Origin: Clostridium sp. SM-530-WT-3G
GTDB lineage: Bacteria > Bacillota > Clostridia > Clostridiales > Clostridiaceae
Assembly: GCF_012843905.1 (NCBI RefSeq)
Contig: NZ_JABAGC010000037.1
Span: 1-35,312 of the forward strand
Length of the DNA: 35,312 nt
Direction: 5' to 3'
The translations under genes and the position numbers were made by a program. Within the stretch, counting starts at the first letter, position 1. Each line of letters starts with the position of its first letter. The notes beneath the pieces were generated by a model. That model saw only the letters and a program-made list of their open reading frames with translations, was not told the origin of the DNA and did not search any database. Shown here piece after piece: positions 16,799 through 24,614 of the stretch.

Positions 16799-17120
16799 TG
16801 TATCATTTGAGATTGAAAATAAAAAGATTTTATTATCAAAAGGAATGAAAATGAGACTTTCTATTATATTGGCTTTTTCTATGCATGCAAAATATTTAAT
16901 ATTGGACGAGCCTACATCTGGACTTGATGCAATATTAAAAAATAAGCTACTCCAAGTATTTGTAGATGAAGTATATGAAAATGGTACAACAATTATTATA
17001 AGTTCTCATCACTTAGGCGAGCTTGAAAGAATCTGTGATGATGTTGCTATTTTAGATAATGGAATTGTATCTTATGAAAATTCAGTAGAAAACATGAAAA
17101 ATAAGATTAAAAAAATATAA
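16782..17120 (+). pseudogene. ABC ATPase remnant lacking Walker A (YtrB-like)
   Basis: Starts MIKIDNVSFEIENKKIL, the normal first strand of an ABC ATPase, then jumps at once to LSKGMKMRLSI (signature) and LILDEPTSGLD (Walker B), then SSHHLGELERICDD (switch). The whole Walker A, Q-loop and helical region, about 110 residues, is missing in frame, so it cannot bind ATP normally. It stops at TAA 17118-17120, but the same frame continues VAFKEDVSEENLKINGV...KVGRVFTIITEEY, typical of the C-terminal part of these ATPases. The TAA is therefore probably a nonsense mutation (one change from CAA). An upstream in-frame ATG at 16773 is also possible. Originally partner of the YtrA-type regulator. Confidence 0.82.
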
Positions 17121-18197
17121 GTTGCATTTAAAGAAGATGTTAGTGAAGAAAATTTGAAAATTAATGGTGTATCTAAAGTGAGTAAAGTTGGACGTGTATT
17201 TACCATAATAACAGAGGAATATGATAAAAGTTTTATTGGCAATGGAATTGAAGAAATGCATTGGAAAATTTCAAATGATTATAATAATCATTTCAATACA
17301 TTTGGTTTGTATAATTATGGCTTATTGTTTGTTATATTTGTAGTAACACATTTTATTGGTCAGGGGATAAGTAAAAGAAATAATTTTATGTTTTTGAATA
17401 GTTTTCCTTACACCAAAAAACAAATAAAGTACAATGAAATTCTATGTCTTATATTGACAGGATTATTGTTTATTATTGTATTTGTATATATGACGGTTAT
17501 GAGATATATAAATTATAGAAATTTATTATCAATTGTGGAAGGATATTTTTCGATTGTAGGTATTGAAATTATAAAAATGGTTTTGATTGGAATTATTAGT
17601 GTGTTATTTATTATGATAGTTGATTCTATGTTTTCTAATTCTATTATTGGGCTTGTTTGCATGATGGCATTAATACCTTTTTCACTTACGACTATACTAT
17701 ATAAGATAAGGGAGATATCTGAATATGTAGCTGTGAAAGATGGGAAGAATATATATTCTTTAATGAGAAATTCATCAGATGGAAATTATAGAAAAATATT
17801 TATCAATCCATTAATTGATGAGGTAAGTATCAAACAAATATATTTTTCAAATATGTTAGTTGATATTTCAATTGCATTACTGATTATATTTGTTTTATTT
17901 GTTGTATATAATAAGATGCAAAAATTAAATTCATTAGAATATGGTATCAAGATTTTTTCATCAAAGATAAATGAAAAAATAATTAGAGTATTGTGCTCAA
18001 TAGGAGTAGGGTGTTTTGCAGGAATATTTTTTGGTTCGAAATATACAGATGAGCTTATGAGAAGTAGAAGAGTAATGTATGAAGCATTAACTGGGATAAA
18101 TCTAATCAAAGCATTAAGTACAGATATATTATGTATTGTAATTGTTGCAGTTATATGCAACTTTATACTTAAGAAAATACTAAAGATTTTTGACTAG
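17121..18197 (+). pseudogene. ATPase tail fused in frame to a beheaded ABC permease
   Basis: Continues in the frame of the ATPase remnant after its stop. About 35 residues of ATPase tail (to YDKSFIG) pass straight into a permease lacking its N-terminal part: NHFNTFGLYNYGLLFVIFVVTH is a membrane helix, NSFPYTKKQIKYNEIL the cytoplasmic loop typical of ABC-2 type permeases of ytr-like systems, then about five more helices to the end. The first possible restart is TTG 17154, without a ribosome binding site. At least two in-frame deletions and one nonsense codon have therefore hit this operon. Membrane helices remain open to 18197, so decay is recent or the remnant has some use. Confidence 0.72.
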
Positions 18198-18397
18198 TTT
18201 ATTTTATTTGTTATTTGGGAAAGAAGTTTATATGTACATTTTATTAACTATAATATATTTACTTAAGGATTAATAAAAATTAATAATTAAATTTATAGGA
18301 TATTTTAAGAAATTTAAGAATTATTTAATTTACATTTTATAGTAAATAAAAGTAAATGGATGTATAATATAACAAAAAAAGAAGTTGGGGTATAATA

Positions 18398-18676
18398 GTG
18401 AATTCAAAGAAAATTTGTAAATTAATAGGGGTGGCAGCTTCACTGTTCAGCTTTTTATTTATCGCTGGGCTATTTGGAGGGATACAAGTTAAAGCTGAAG
18501 TGATAAATTCTACTTTACAATCTGATGGCAAGGATACGCCAGGACCATCTGTATTGATTTCAGAACAAAAGGATTATTCATTACCTATTAATAAAAGTTT
18601 TGAAGATAAGGGCATAAAAATTGAAATAAAAGATATTACAGCATCAAAAAATGAGATGAAAGTTAAAGCTTTTTAA
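18398..18676 (+). pseudogene. Fragment 1 of a broken secreted protein (signal peptide end)
   Basis: GTG start, GAAGTTGGGG upstream. MNSKKICKLIGVAASLFSF... forms a signal or anchor segment ending around VKAEV. A domain begins with KSFEDKGIKIEIKDITASKN and stops at TAA after KVKAF. In the +2 frame the sequence continues LIHRNGTLNEIYHG..., so one T has been lost from a T run (five Ts at 18670-18674, where six would restore the frame). This could also be a slipped read of the run. The family is not certain; architecture resembles clostridial DUF4179/DUF5643-type surface proteins. Confidence 0.65.
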
Positions 18677-19404
18677 TACACAGAAATGGAACATTAAATG
18701 AAATTTATCACGGGAATAGTATTGTAAGCCTTGTAGTACAAAATGCTCAACAAAATGACGGTTATCAAATGGATTCTAAAAAAATTGACAATGAGACAGT
18801 AGAATATACATTTACTATGTATAACTTTAAAGGTTTCGAAAATAGCGTTGATTTAAGATTTGATGTTATATTACCAGAATATGATTTTAACGGCTGGGTT
18901 AAAACTACAGTAGATATTTCTAAGTATTTAGACTTAGCTATGGAAAAAAGCTTGAATTTTAAGATGGAAAATTATGAATTCTATAAGTTAGAAAGTAATG
19001 CTATAGGAACAAATTTATTTTATAAAGAAAATAATGATAATAATGTTGATGAACATGCTTATGGATTATCAAAAGTTTTAATTAAGTATAAAGAAAGAAT
19101 TTATTGTATAGAAGATGGTTATATTAATCACTTTGATGGTATAGAAAAATGTTCAGTAGGGGCTATGTCAACAAATATTATAAAAATTGATGATTTAAAG
19201 GATGTTAGTGATTGTATCATAATACCAATTGAATGTGATTTATATGAAGGGGAACTGGATGGATTCTATAAAACAACAGATCAGCAAGAGCCATCATATG
19301 AAATAAAAGATAATGTTAAATATGAAAATAAGTTTGAATTTGCAGATAAGTCTAAGGTGAGCATAGATAAAATAGAAAGAACTGATGATAAGGTTAAAGT
19401 ATAG
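18677..19404 (+). pseudogene. Fragment 2 of the broken secreted protein
   Basis: Open in the shifted frame from the T-run slip; the first internal ATG, 18769, has no binding site. Contains a beta-rich domain (VDLRFDVILPEYDFNG, KVLIKYKERIYCIEDG, DDLKDVSDCIIIPIE) and the start of a second copy (KFEFADKSKVSIDKIERTDDKVKV). It ends at TAG 19402-19404; the frame then continues YNADSEKIA, so the stop looks like a nonsense mutation. A further frame change between 19405 and 19430 is needed to reach fragment 3. Confidence 0.65.
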
Positions 19405-19447
19405 TATAATGCTGATTCAGAGAAAATAGCAATATAGAGAATCTTCT

Positions 19448-20527
19448 ATGAGTAAGGAACTTAAAAATAATGTTATTGAACAAAATGGAAATAAGTTAAC
19501 TGTAAATAAAATATGTGCTAGTAAGAATAAGGTTAAGGTTTGTTTTACTATTGAAAGTAATAAAAGTTTTAAACATTTTGGTATGCATGGTGGGCTTGAA
19601 GTTAATGTATTCATGGGAGACTTGGAGAACAGGCATACAAGGAGTTCAGCTCATTTAACACAGGATAATAAGATAGAATATGAAGTTGAAATAAATAATG
19701 AAAATGGGTTTGCAGAAACTGGAGTTATAAGAGTAGATGTAGTAGATGGTTATCGTAATCTTAATGCTAGTTTAAAAATACCTGTAAATTTTAAAGAAGA
19801 TTTTCAAGATAATTATACTCAAGACTTAAGCGGGGCAATAAAAGGTACAGATATTGAAATTAAACAGTTTGTAAGTAATAGGGTAGAAACTGGTGTTGTT
19901 TTATTGTGGCCTGATAATGAGAAATTTATAGAAAATATAGATAATAGTAATTTTTTGATTAATGTGGATGGGAAAATTTATTTAGCTAATAATATTGATG
20001 ATTTTGAAGCTGATAATAATAGGAATATGATTGCTACGGCAGAAGATTTAACTTATGATCAAATAAAAGACTCTAATAGTATATCTGTAATGAACTATTA
20101 TAATTCCATGACAGATGAAGAACTAAATAAATATTATGAGGACTTTGATACAAAGGATAATATTTTAGGAGAAGTTCCAAAGACAGAAAATGGTGAAACT
20201 GATTTCTTAATTAAATTTAATGATAAAACAGAGGGAAAAATTAAGGTTATTAAAGAAAATGATAACATAAAAATATACTGCAGTTCAGACTCAGATAAAA
20301 AAAGTATGCTTATGGCAATGAATACTTTCGGATTGTATTGTGATGAAAATAATGATGCATATGACAGTATAGATAACAAAGTCATCTATAAAGATAAGAA
20401 AGTGGACAACCAGTATATAATTGAGTTAAATAATGTTGAAAAAGATAAAACAGCAGTATTATTAATGGAAAAGACGATTTTAGAAGATGATAAGTTTGTA
20501 TTTGGAAATGAAATAAAAGTAAAATAG
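19448..20527 (+). pseudogene. Fragment 3 of the broken secreted protein (second domain copy)
   Basis: 359 codons open from 19430 (QYRESSM...); the ATG at 19448 lacks a good binding site. NKLTVNKICASKNKVKVCFTI repeats the opening of the earlier domain. TGVIRVDVVDGYRNLNA and KIYLANNIDDFEADNN parallel blocks in fragment 2, so the parent protein (about 700 residues) had two tandem copies of a roughly 250-residue unit. There is no LPxTG anchor or second membrane helix at the C-terminus. If fragment 3 were translated it would stay in the cytoplasm, having lost the signal. It is followed by a terminator. Confidence 0.65.
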
Positions 20528-20537
20528 ATGATTTTTT

Positions 20538-20569
20538 AAGGAGCTAAATTATATATTTGGTTCCTTTTT
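20538..20569 (+). terminator. Terminator after the broken secreted protein
   Basis: AAGGAGCTAAAT (20538-20549) and ATTTGGTTCCTT (20555-20566), 12 bp with two G-U pairs, then TTT. Confidence 0.8.
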
Positions 20570-20597
20570 ATATGTGGAAATAATATTATAATGCATA

Positions 20598-20614
20598 ATC
20601 TTAATTGTTAAGAT
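20598..20614. promoter_or_regulatory. Small perfect palindrome upstream of the Cys/Gly-rich gene
   Basis: ATCTTAA-TTG-TTAAGAT, about 120 bases before the start codon. Possible regulator site; nothing else supports it. Confidence 0.3.
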
Positions 20615-20736
20615 GAAAATTTCTCCTATTTTCAAAAAATATCTAAAATATGCCCTAGAATATAATTTTTTAAATAAGAACAAAAAAAGCATTTTTTGAA
20701 TAGGATATATTAACAAAAGAATAGGAGTTGATTAAC

Positions 20737-21030
20737 ATGTCAAAAAGTTGTAGAAGAGATTGCTGTTGCTGCTGCAAACCAAGCAGCTGCTGTAGCAATA
20801 ATTGTTGCTGTAATAGCTGCTGTTGCAATGGTGGATACGGTAACGGATATGGCGGATATGGTGGCTATGGCGGATTTGGAGGCTATGGTGGACTAGGTGG
20901 ATTTGGTGGCTGCGGTGGTGGCTACTGGATTTGGCTAATTCTAATTTTATTCTTAGGTTGCGGCTGTGGCTGCGGAGGATTCGGAGGACTAGGCGGATTT
21001 GGTGGATATCCTGGATTTGGATTCTTCTAA
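20737..21030 (+). CDS. Cys- and Gly-rich small membrane protein of unknown function
   Basis: 97 residues in three parts. First is a cysteine cluster with runs CCCCC, CC, CCC and CCC within the first 35 residues (14 of 18 cysteines). Next are glycine-aromatic repeats (GGYGGYGGFGGYGGLGGFGG). Then comes one very hydrophobic helix (YWIWLILILFL), flanked by GCGCGCGG and more GGFGG repeats. AGGAG at 20721-20725 places the start at ATG 20737; an upstream TTG at 20728 is too close to the binding site. Base composition is far more G-rich than the neighbourhood because of the glycines. Own terminator, no partner gene. A sporulation coat-type or envelope protein with metal- or disulfide-linked cysteines is plausible, but I do not recognise a family. 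Confidence 0.75.
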   Translation: MSKSCRRDCCCCCKPSSCCSNNCCCNSCCCNGGYGNGYGGYGGYGGFGGYGGLGGFGGCGGGYWIWLILILFLGCGCGCGGFGGLGGFGGYPGFGFF

Positions 21031-21080
21031 TGATTTAATAGTTCTTAAGTAAACAGCAAAATAGATTGAGTTTATTAAGT

Positions 21081-21116
21081 AATAGAGGCGCTCAAGGGAA
21101 GCGTCTCTATTATTAT
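21081..21116 (+). terminator. Terminator of the Cys/Gly-rich gene
   Basis: AATAGAGGCGC (21081-21091) and GCGTCTCTATT (21101-21111), 11 bp with one G-U pair; the T run is weak (ATTATAT). Confidence 0.7.
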
Positions 21117-21286
21117 ATATTAATATTTTATTATGAGATTTATATTATACTGATTATTAATTTATATAATAGTTAAAATATGATAAACATAATTTTTATT
21201 GTATTATGATATTTAAACATATATAATCATTAATATTGAAGTAAATGAATTATATAAATTAATATATATACGTTGGAGTGATAAAT

Positions 21287-22003
21287 ATGGAAGAAAGATT
21301 ACAAAAGTATATGGCTAGTTGCGGTGTTGCATCTAGAAGAAAATGTGAGGAAATTATACTTGAAGGAAAAGTAAAAGTAAATGGAGAAATTGTATCTGAA
21401 TTAGGAGTTAAGGTTAATCCTATAACTGATGTGGTTGAATACGAAGGAAAGATAATAAAAAAAGAAGAACATAAAGTATATATTATGTTAAACAAACCTG
21501 AAGGATACATAAGCTCAGTTAAAGATGAAAAAGATAGACCTACAATAATGGACATAGTAAAAGTTAAAGAAAGAGTTTATCCCATAGGAAGACTTGATTA
21601 TGATAGCAGTGGACTTCTTCTATTAACTAATGATGGTGATGTTTATAATAAAATAATACATCCAAGAGAAGAACTTACTAAGAAATATATTGTTGTAGTA
21701 AAAGGCGAAATAAGTGAAAAAGATATAGAAAAATTTGAAAGTGGAATAGATATTGGAGGATATATAACAGCACCAGCATCTTTGGAAGTAATAAGTTATG
21801 ATGCATTTAAAGATATTTCTACGATAGAAGTTGGGATTCATGAAGGAAAAAATAGACAAATAAGAAAGATGTGTGCTGCATTGAATCATGAAGTGTTGGC
21901 ATTAAAAAGAATTTCTATAGGAAAGCTTAGACTTGGATATTTAAAACGTGGTGAATATAGAGAACTAAAGAAAGAAGAAGTTGAATATATTACAAGCTTA
22001 TAG
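21287..22003 (+). CDS. rluB: Pseudouridine synthase, RsuA/RluB family
   Basis: Converts specific uridines in rRNA to pseudouridine; the RluB branch modifies 23S rRNA near position 2605. 238 residues: S4 RNA-binding domain (LQKYMASCGVASRRKCEEII, residues 5-50), then the catalytic domain with the aspartate motif GRLDYDSSGLLLLTNDG and EGKNRQIRKMCAALNHEV near the end. A GTG at 21278 is open too, but GGAG at 21275-21278 overlaps it and lies eight bases before ATG 21287, which is chosen. RsuA-type small-subunit specificity cannot be fully excluded. Confidence 0.92.
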   Translation: MEERLQKYMASCGVASRRKCEEIILEGKVKVNGEIVSELGVKVNPITDVVEYEGKIIKKEEHKVYIMLNKPEGYISSVKDEKDRPTIMDIVKVKERVYPIGRLDYDSSGLLLLTNDGDVYNKIIHPREELTKKYIVVVKGEISEKDIEKFESGIDIGGYITAPASLEVISYDAFKDISTIEVGIHEGKNRQIRKMCAALNHEVLALKRISIGKLRLGYLKRGEYRELKKEEVEYITSL

Positions 22004-22101
22004 TATAGGATAAAATTTGTCTTATAATTATTTGAAACTTATAGCTGTTTATATATTATTGGGTTATGTACGTTGAATTTCATTATTAAAAGACTTTGTG
22101 C

Positions 22102-22131
22102 GAAAAAAATGTAGTTTTATTGAAAAAAATG
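22102..22131 (+). promoter_or_regulatory. Direct repeat upstream of the RpiR regulator
   Basis: GAAAAAAATG occurs at 22102-22111 and again at 22122-22131, exactly 20 bases apart, about two helical turns. Candidate autoregulatory site; A-tract coincidence is possible. Confidence 0.3.
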
Positions 22132-22186
22132 AAAGTTAGTGATAAACTTAAATTATAATTATTGCAATGAAATAGAAAGGCATTAT

Positions 22187-23083
22187 ATGGACAATATGAA
22201 TAACGAAAATAGCAAAGATTTAATGAGATTAATTCAAGGAAAGTATATAAGACTAAGCAAAGGTCAAAAGCTTATTGCTGAATATATACTTAAAAATTAT
22301 GATAAAGCAGCATTTATGACTGCAGCAAAACTTGGAGTTGCTGTAGGAGTATCTGAATCAACTGTTGTAAGATTTGCAAGTGAAATTGGGTTCTCAGGTT
22401 ATCCTAAATTGCAGAAAGCTCTTCAAGAATTAATTAAGAATAAACTAACTACAGTTCAAAGATTAGAACTTAGAAATGATTATTTTACTGATGGAGATGC
22501 CTTAAAAGGTGTATTGAAAGCTGATATGGAAAATATAAGGTCTACATTAGAAAAAATAAATCAAAAGACATTCCAGGATGTAGTTAAGAGTATATTTGAA
22601 GCTAAAAGAATATATATAATAGGACTTAGAAGTTCAACAGCAATTGCTGAGTTTTTAGGATTTTATTTAAATATAATTCTTCAAAATGTTAAAGTGGTAA
22701 GTTACGGAATATCAGATGTTTTTGAACAGATGATAAGTGTTGGAGACGGAGATCTTGTAATAGGAATTGGTTTTCCAAGATATGCAGCTAAAACTATAGA
22801 TGCATTAGAATTTTCAAGAGATAGAGGAGCAAAGGTTGTAGCACTTACAGATAGTCTTTTATCGCCTTTAGCAACAAAAGCAGATTATACATTAATTGCT
22901 CAAAGTAATATGGCATCTTTCGTTGATTCATTAGTTGCGCCTTTATCAGTTATAAATGCACTTATAATAGCTGTTGGAATGAGAGAAAAGGAAAACATAT
23001 CAGATGTATTCACAAATCTTGAACAAATATGGCAGAATTATAATGTCTACTCTTATAATAATAAAAATGTAGCAGATGATTAA
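22187..23083 (+). CDS. MurR/RpiR family transcriptional regulator
   Basis: 298 residues: N-terminal RpiR helix-turn-helix (KLGVAVGVSESTVVRFASEI, about residues 46-65) and a C-terminal SIS phosphosugar-binding domain (IYIIGLRSSTAIAEFLGFYL, GDLVIGIGFPRYAAKT, KVVALTDS). It should sense a sugar phosphate and switch a carbohydrate or cell-wall recycling operon. No sugar genes adjoin it, so the target is elsewhere or it is a general regulator. The frame is open from GTG 22139, but GAAAGG (22175-22180) serves ATG 22187. It is followed by a perfect terminator. Confidence 0.9.
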   Translation: MDNMNNENSKDLMRLIQGKYIRLSKGQKLIAEYILKNYDKAAFMTAAKLGVAVGVSESTVVRFASEIGFSGYPKLQKALQELIKNKLTTVQRLELRNDYFTDGDALKGVLKADMENIRSTLEKINQKTFQDVVKSIFEAKRIYIIGLRSSTAIAEFLGFYLNIILQNVKVVSYGISDVFEQMISVGDGDLVIGIGFPRYAAKTIDALEFSRDRGAKVVALTDSLLSPLATKADYTLIAQSNMASFVDSLVAPLSVINALIIAVGMREKENISDVFTNLEQIWQNYNVYSYNNKNVADD

Positions 23084-23093
23084 AGAATTATTT

Positions 23094-23124
23094 AAGGTAT
23101 AAAAGCATGCTTTTATACCTTTTT
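23094..23124 (+). terminator. Terminator of the RpiR gene
   Basis: A perfect 28-bp palindrome (23094-23121; left arm AAGGTATAAAAGC) followed by Ts. Complete symmetry means it may work on both strands. Confidence 0.88.
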
Positions 23125-23241
23125 ACTTAGAAAATTATATTAATTAATATGGCATATACTAGGATTATATAAATTAAATATATTTTTGTATTTTAATTTA
23201 TAAAGTTTTATAATATTGAAAAAATTATAAGGAGAAGAAAA

Positions 23242-24468
23242 GTGGATTTGAATATTAAACTCCCAGAAGAGGTTAAATTTATAATAAAGATTCTTATTGA
23301 AAATGGATATGAAGCATATATAGTGGGAGGCTGTGTTAGAGATAGTATTATAGGCAGAAATATAAATGATTGGGATATGACTACATCTGCAGAACCAGAA
23401 AAGGTTGTTGAGTTGTTTGATAAAGTTATATTGACAGGAATAAAACATGGAACAGTTACTGTTGTTATTAACAATAATCATTATGAGATTACAACATTTA
23501 GAAGTGATGGTGAATACGATGACAATAGACATCCTATAAAAGTTGAATTTGTAAAAACTTTAAGAGAGGATTTAGCTAGACGTGATTTTACGATTAATGC
23601 AATTGCTTATAATGAAGAGTATGGAATTCAGGATTATTTTTATGGAATAAGTGATTTAAACAATAAAATTATAAGAACAGTTGGTGATCCAGTATTAAGG
23701 TTTAATGAAGATGCATTAAGGATGTTAAGAGCAGTTAGATTTTCAGCACAGCTTGGTTTCACAATTGATGAAAATACTTTTGAGTCTATAAAAAAAGTAA
23801 GTAGCAATATAGTATATATATCTAAAGAGAGAGTAAGAGATGAACTTAATAAGATAATATTAAGTGATAATACTAAGTTTGTAGATTTAAAAAATAGTAA
23901 ATTATTAGATTACTTAATTCCAGAATTGAATTATATTAATAGTGATAAATTACTTCAGTTAAATAATATGAAAAATGATATAATACTAAGACTAGCTGTT
24001 TTATTAATGAATTTGGGAGAAGATGTAGCTGAGGATGTATTAAAGAGATTTAGATATGATAATAATACTATAAGGAATGTAATCTTGCTGATTAAGTATA
24101 AAGATTTTGATTTGGACAGTACAATTAATATTAAAAGAATGCTTAATATTATAGGTGAGGATTTAATATATGGTTTAGTAGATATAAAAAAAGCTCAAAT
24201 AATATTAAGTTCAGATAAAATTAAGAGTAATAAGTTAAATTCAATAGATAAATCCTTATCAGATATTAAAGATATAATAAATAGTGGTCAATGTTATTCA
24301 TTAAAACAAATGAATATAAATGGAAGAGACTTAATTGAATTAGGTTATAAAAAAGGAAAAAATATAGGTGAAGTTCTAAATCATTTGTTAAATCTTGTTA
24401 TGGAAAATTCTAAATTAAATGATAAGGAAGTTTTAATTAGAATTGCAGAAGAAATAAAAGATAAGTAG
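23242..24468 (+). CDS. cca: CCA tRNA nucleotidyltransferase
   Basis: Adds or repairs the 3' CCA end of tRNAs. 408 residues, class II: YIVGGCVRDSIIGR (23-37 region), the metal-binding DWD in NDWDMTTSAEP, RRDFTINAIAYN, and RFNEDALRMLRAVRFSAQLG. The C-terminal part shows no HDIGK metal-phosphohydrolase motif, unlike many clostridial relatives of about 450 residues, so it is the form without an HD domain. GTG start with AAGGAG (23230-23235) six bases upstream. Monocistronic with its own terminator. Confidence 0.92.
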   Translation: MDLNIKLPEEVKFIIKILIENGYEAYIVGGCVRDSIIGRNINDWDMTTSAEPEKVVELFDKVILTGIKHGTVTVVINNNHYEITTFRSDGEYDDNRHPIKVEFVKTLREDLARRDFTINAIAYNEEYGIQDYFYGISDLNNKIIRTVGDPVLRFNEDALRMLRAVRFSAQLGFTIDENTFESIKKVSSNIVYISKERVRDELNKIILSDNTKFVDLKNSKLLDYLIPELNYINSDKLLQLNNMKNDIILRLAVLLMNLGEDVAEDVLKRFRYDNNTIRNVILLIKYKDFDLDSTINIKRMLNIIGEDLIYGLVDIKKAQIILSSDKIKSNKLNSIDKSLSDIKDIINSGQCYSLKQMNINGRDLIELGYKKGKNIGEVLNHLLNLVMENSKLNDKEVLIRIAEEIKDK

Positions 24469-24478
24469 AGAAGCATTT

Positions 24479-24519
24479 AAAAAGAATTTATTAAATTTTT
24501 ATTTAACAAATTCTTTTTT
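24479..24519 (+). terminator. Terminator of cca
   Basis: AAAAAGAATTT (24479-24489) and AAATTCTTTTT (24508-24518), then T; A/T-rich inner stem. Confidence 0.75.
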
Positions 24520-24614
24520 CATATAAAATTAATTATTTTTTTAACAAAAAGAGTTATAATAAATCTAGGTGGTAAAAAAAGTAAAGAAATATGGTATAAG
24601 AAAGGAATGAATTT

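Noticed and set aside
16782..17120. A genuine small Walker A-less ATPase subunit
   Set aside because: The sequence reads as a normal YtrB-type ATPase with its middle removed, and its C-terminal part continues past the stop codon in the same frame.
20737..21030. Gly/Cys-rich protein as a microcin B17-like modified peptide precursor
   Set aside because: No cyclodehydratase, dehydrogenase or export genes adjoin it, and the single membrane helix does not fit a precursor peptide.
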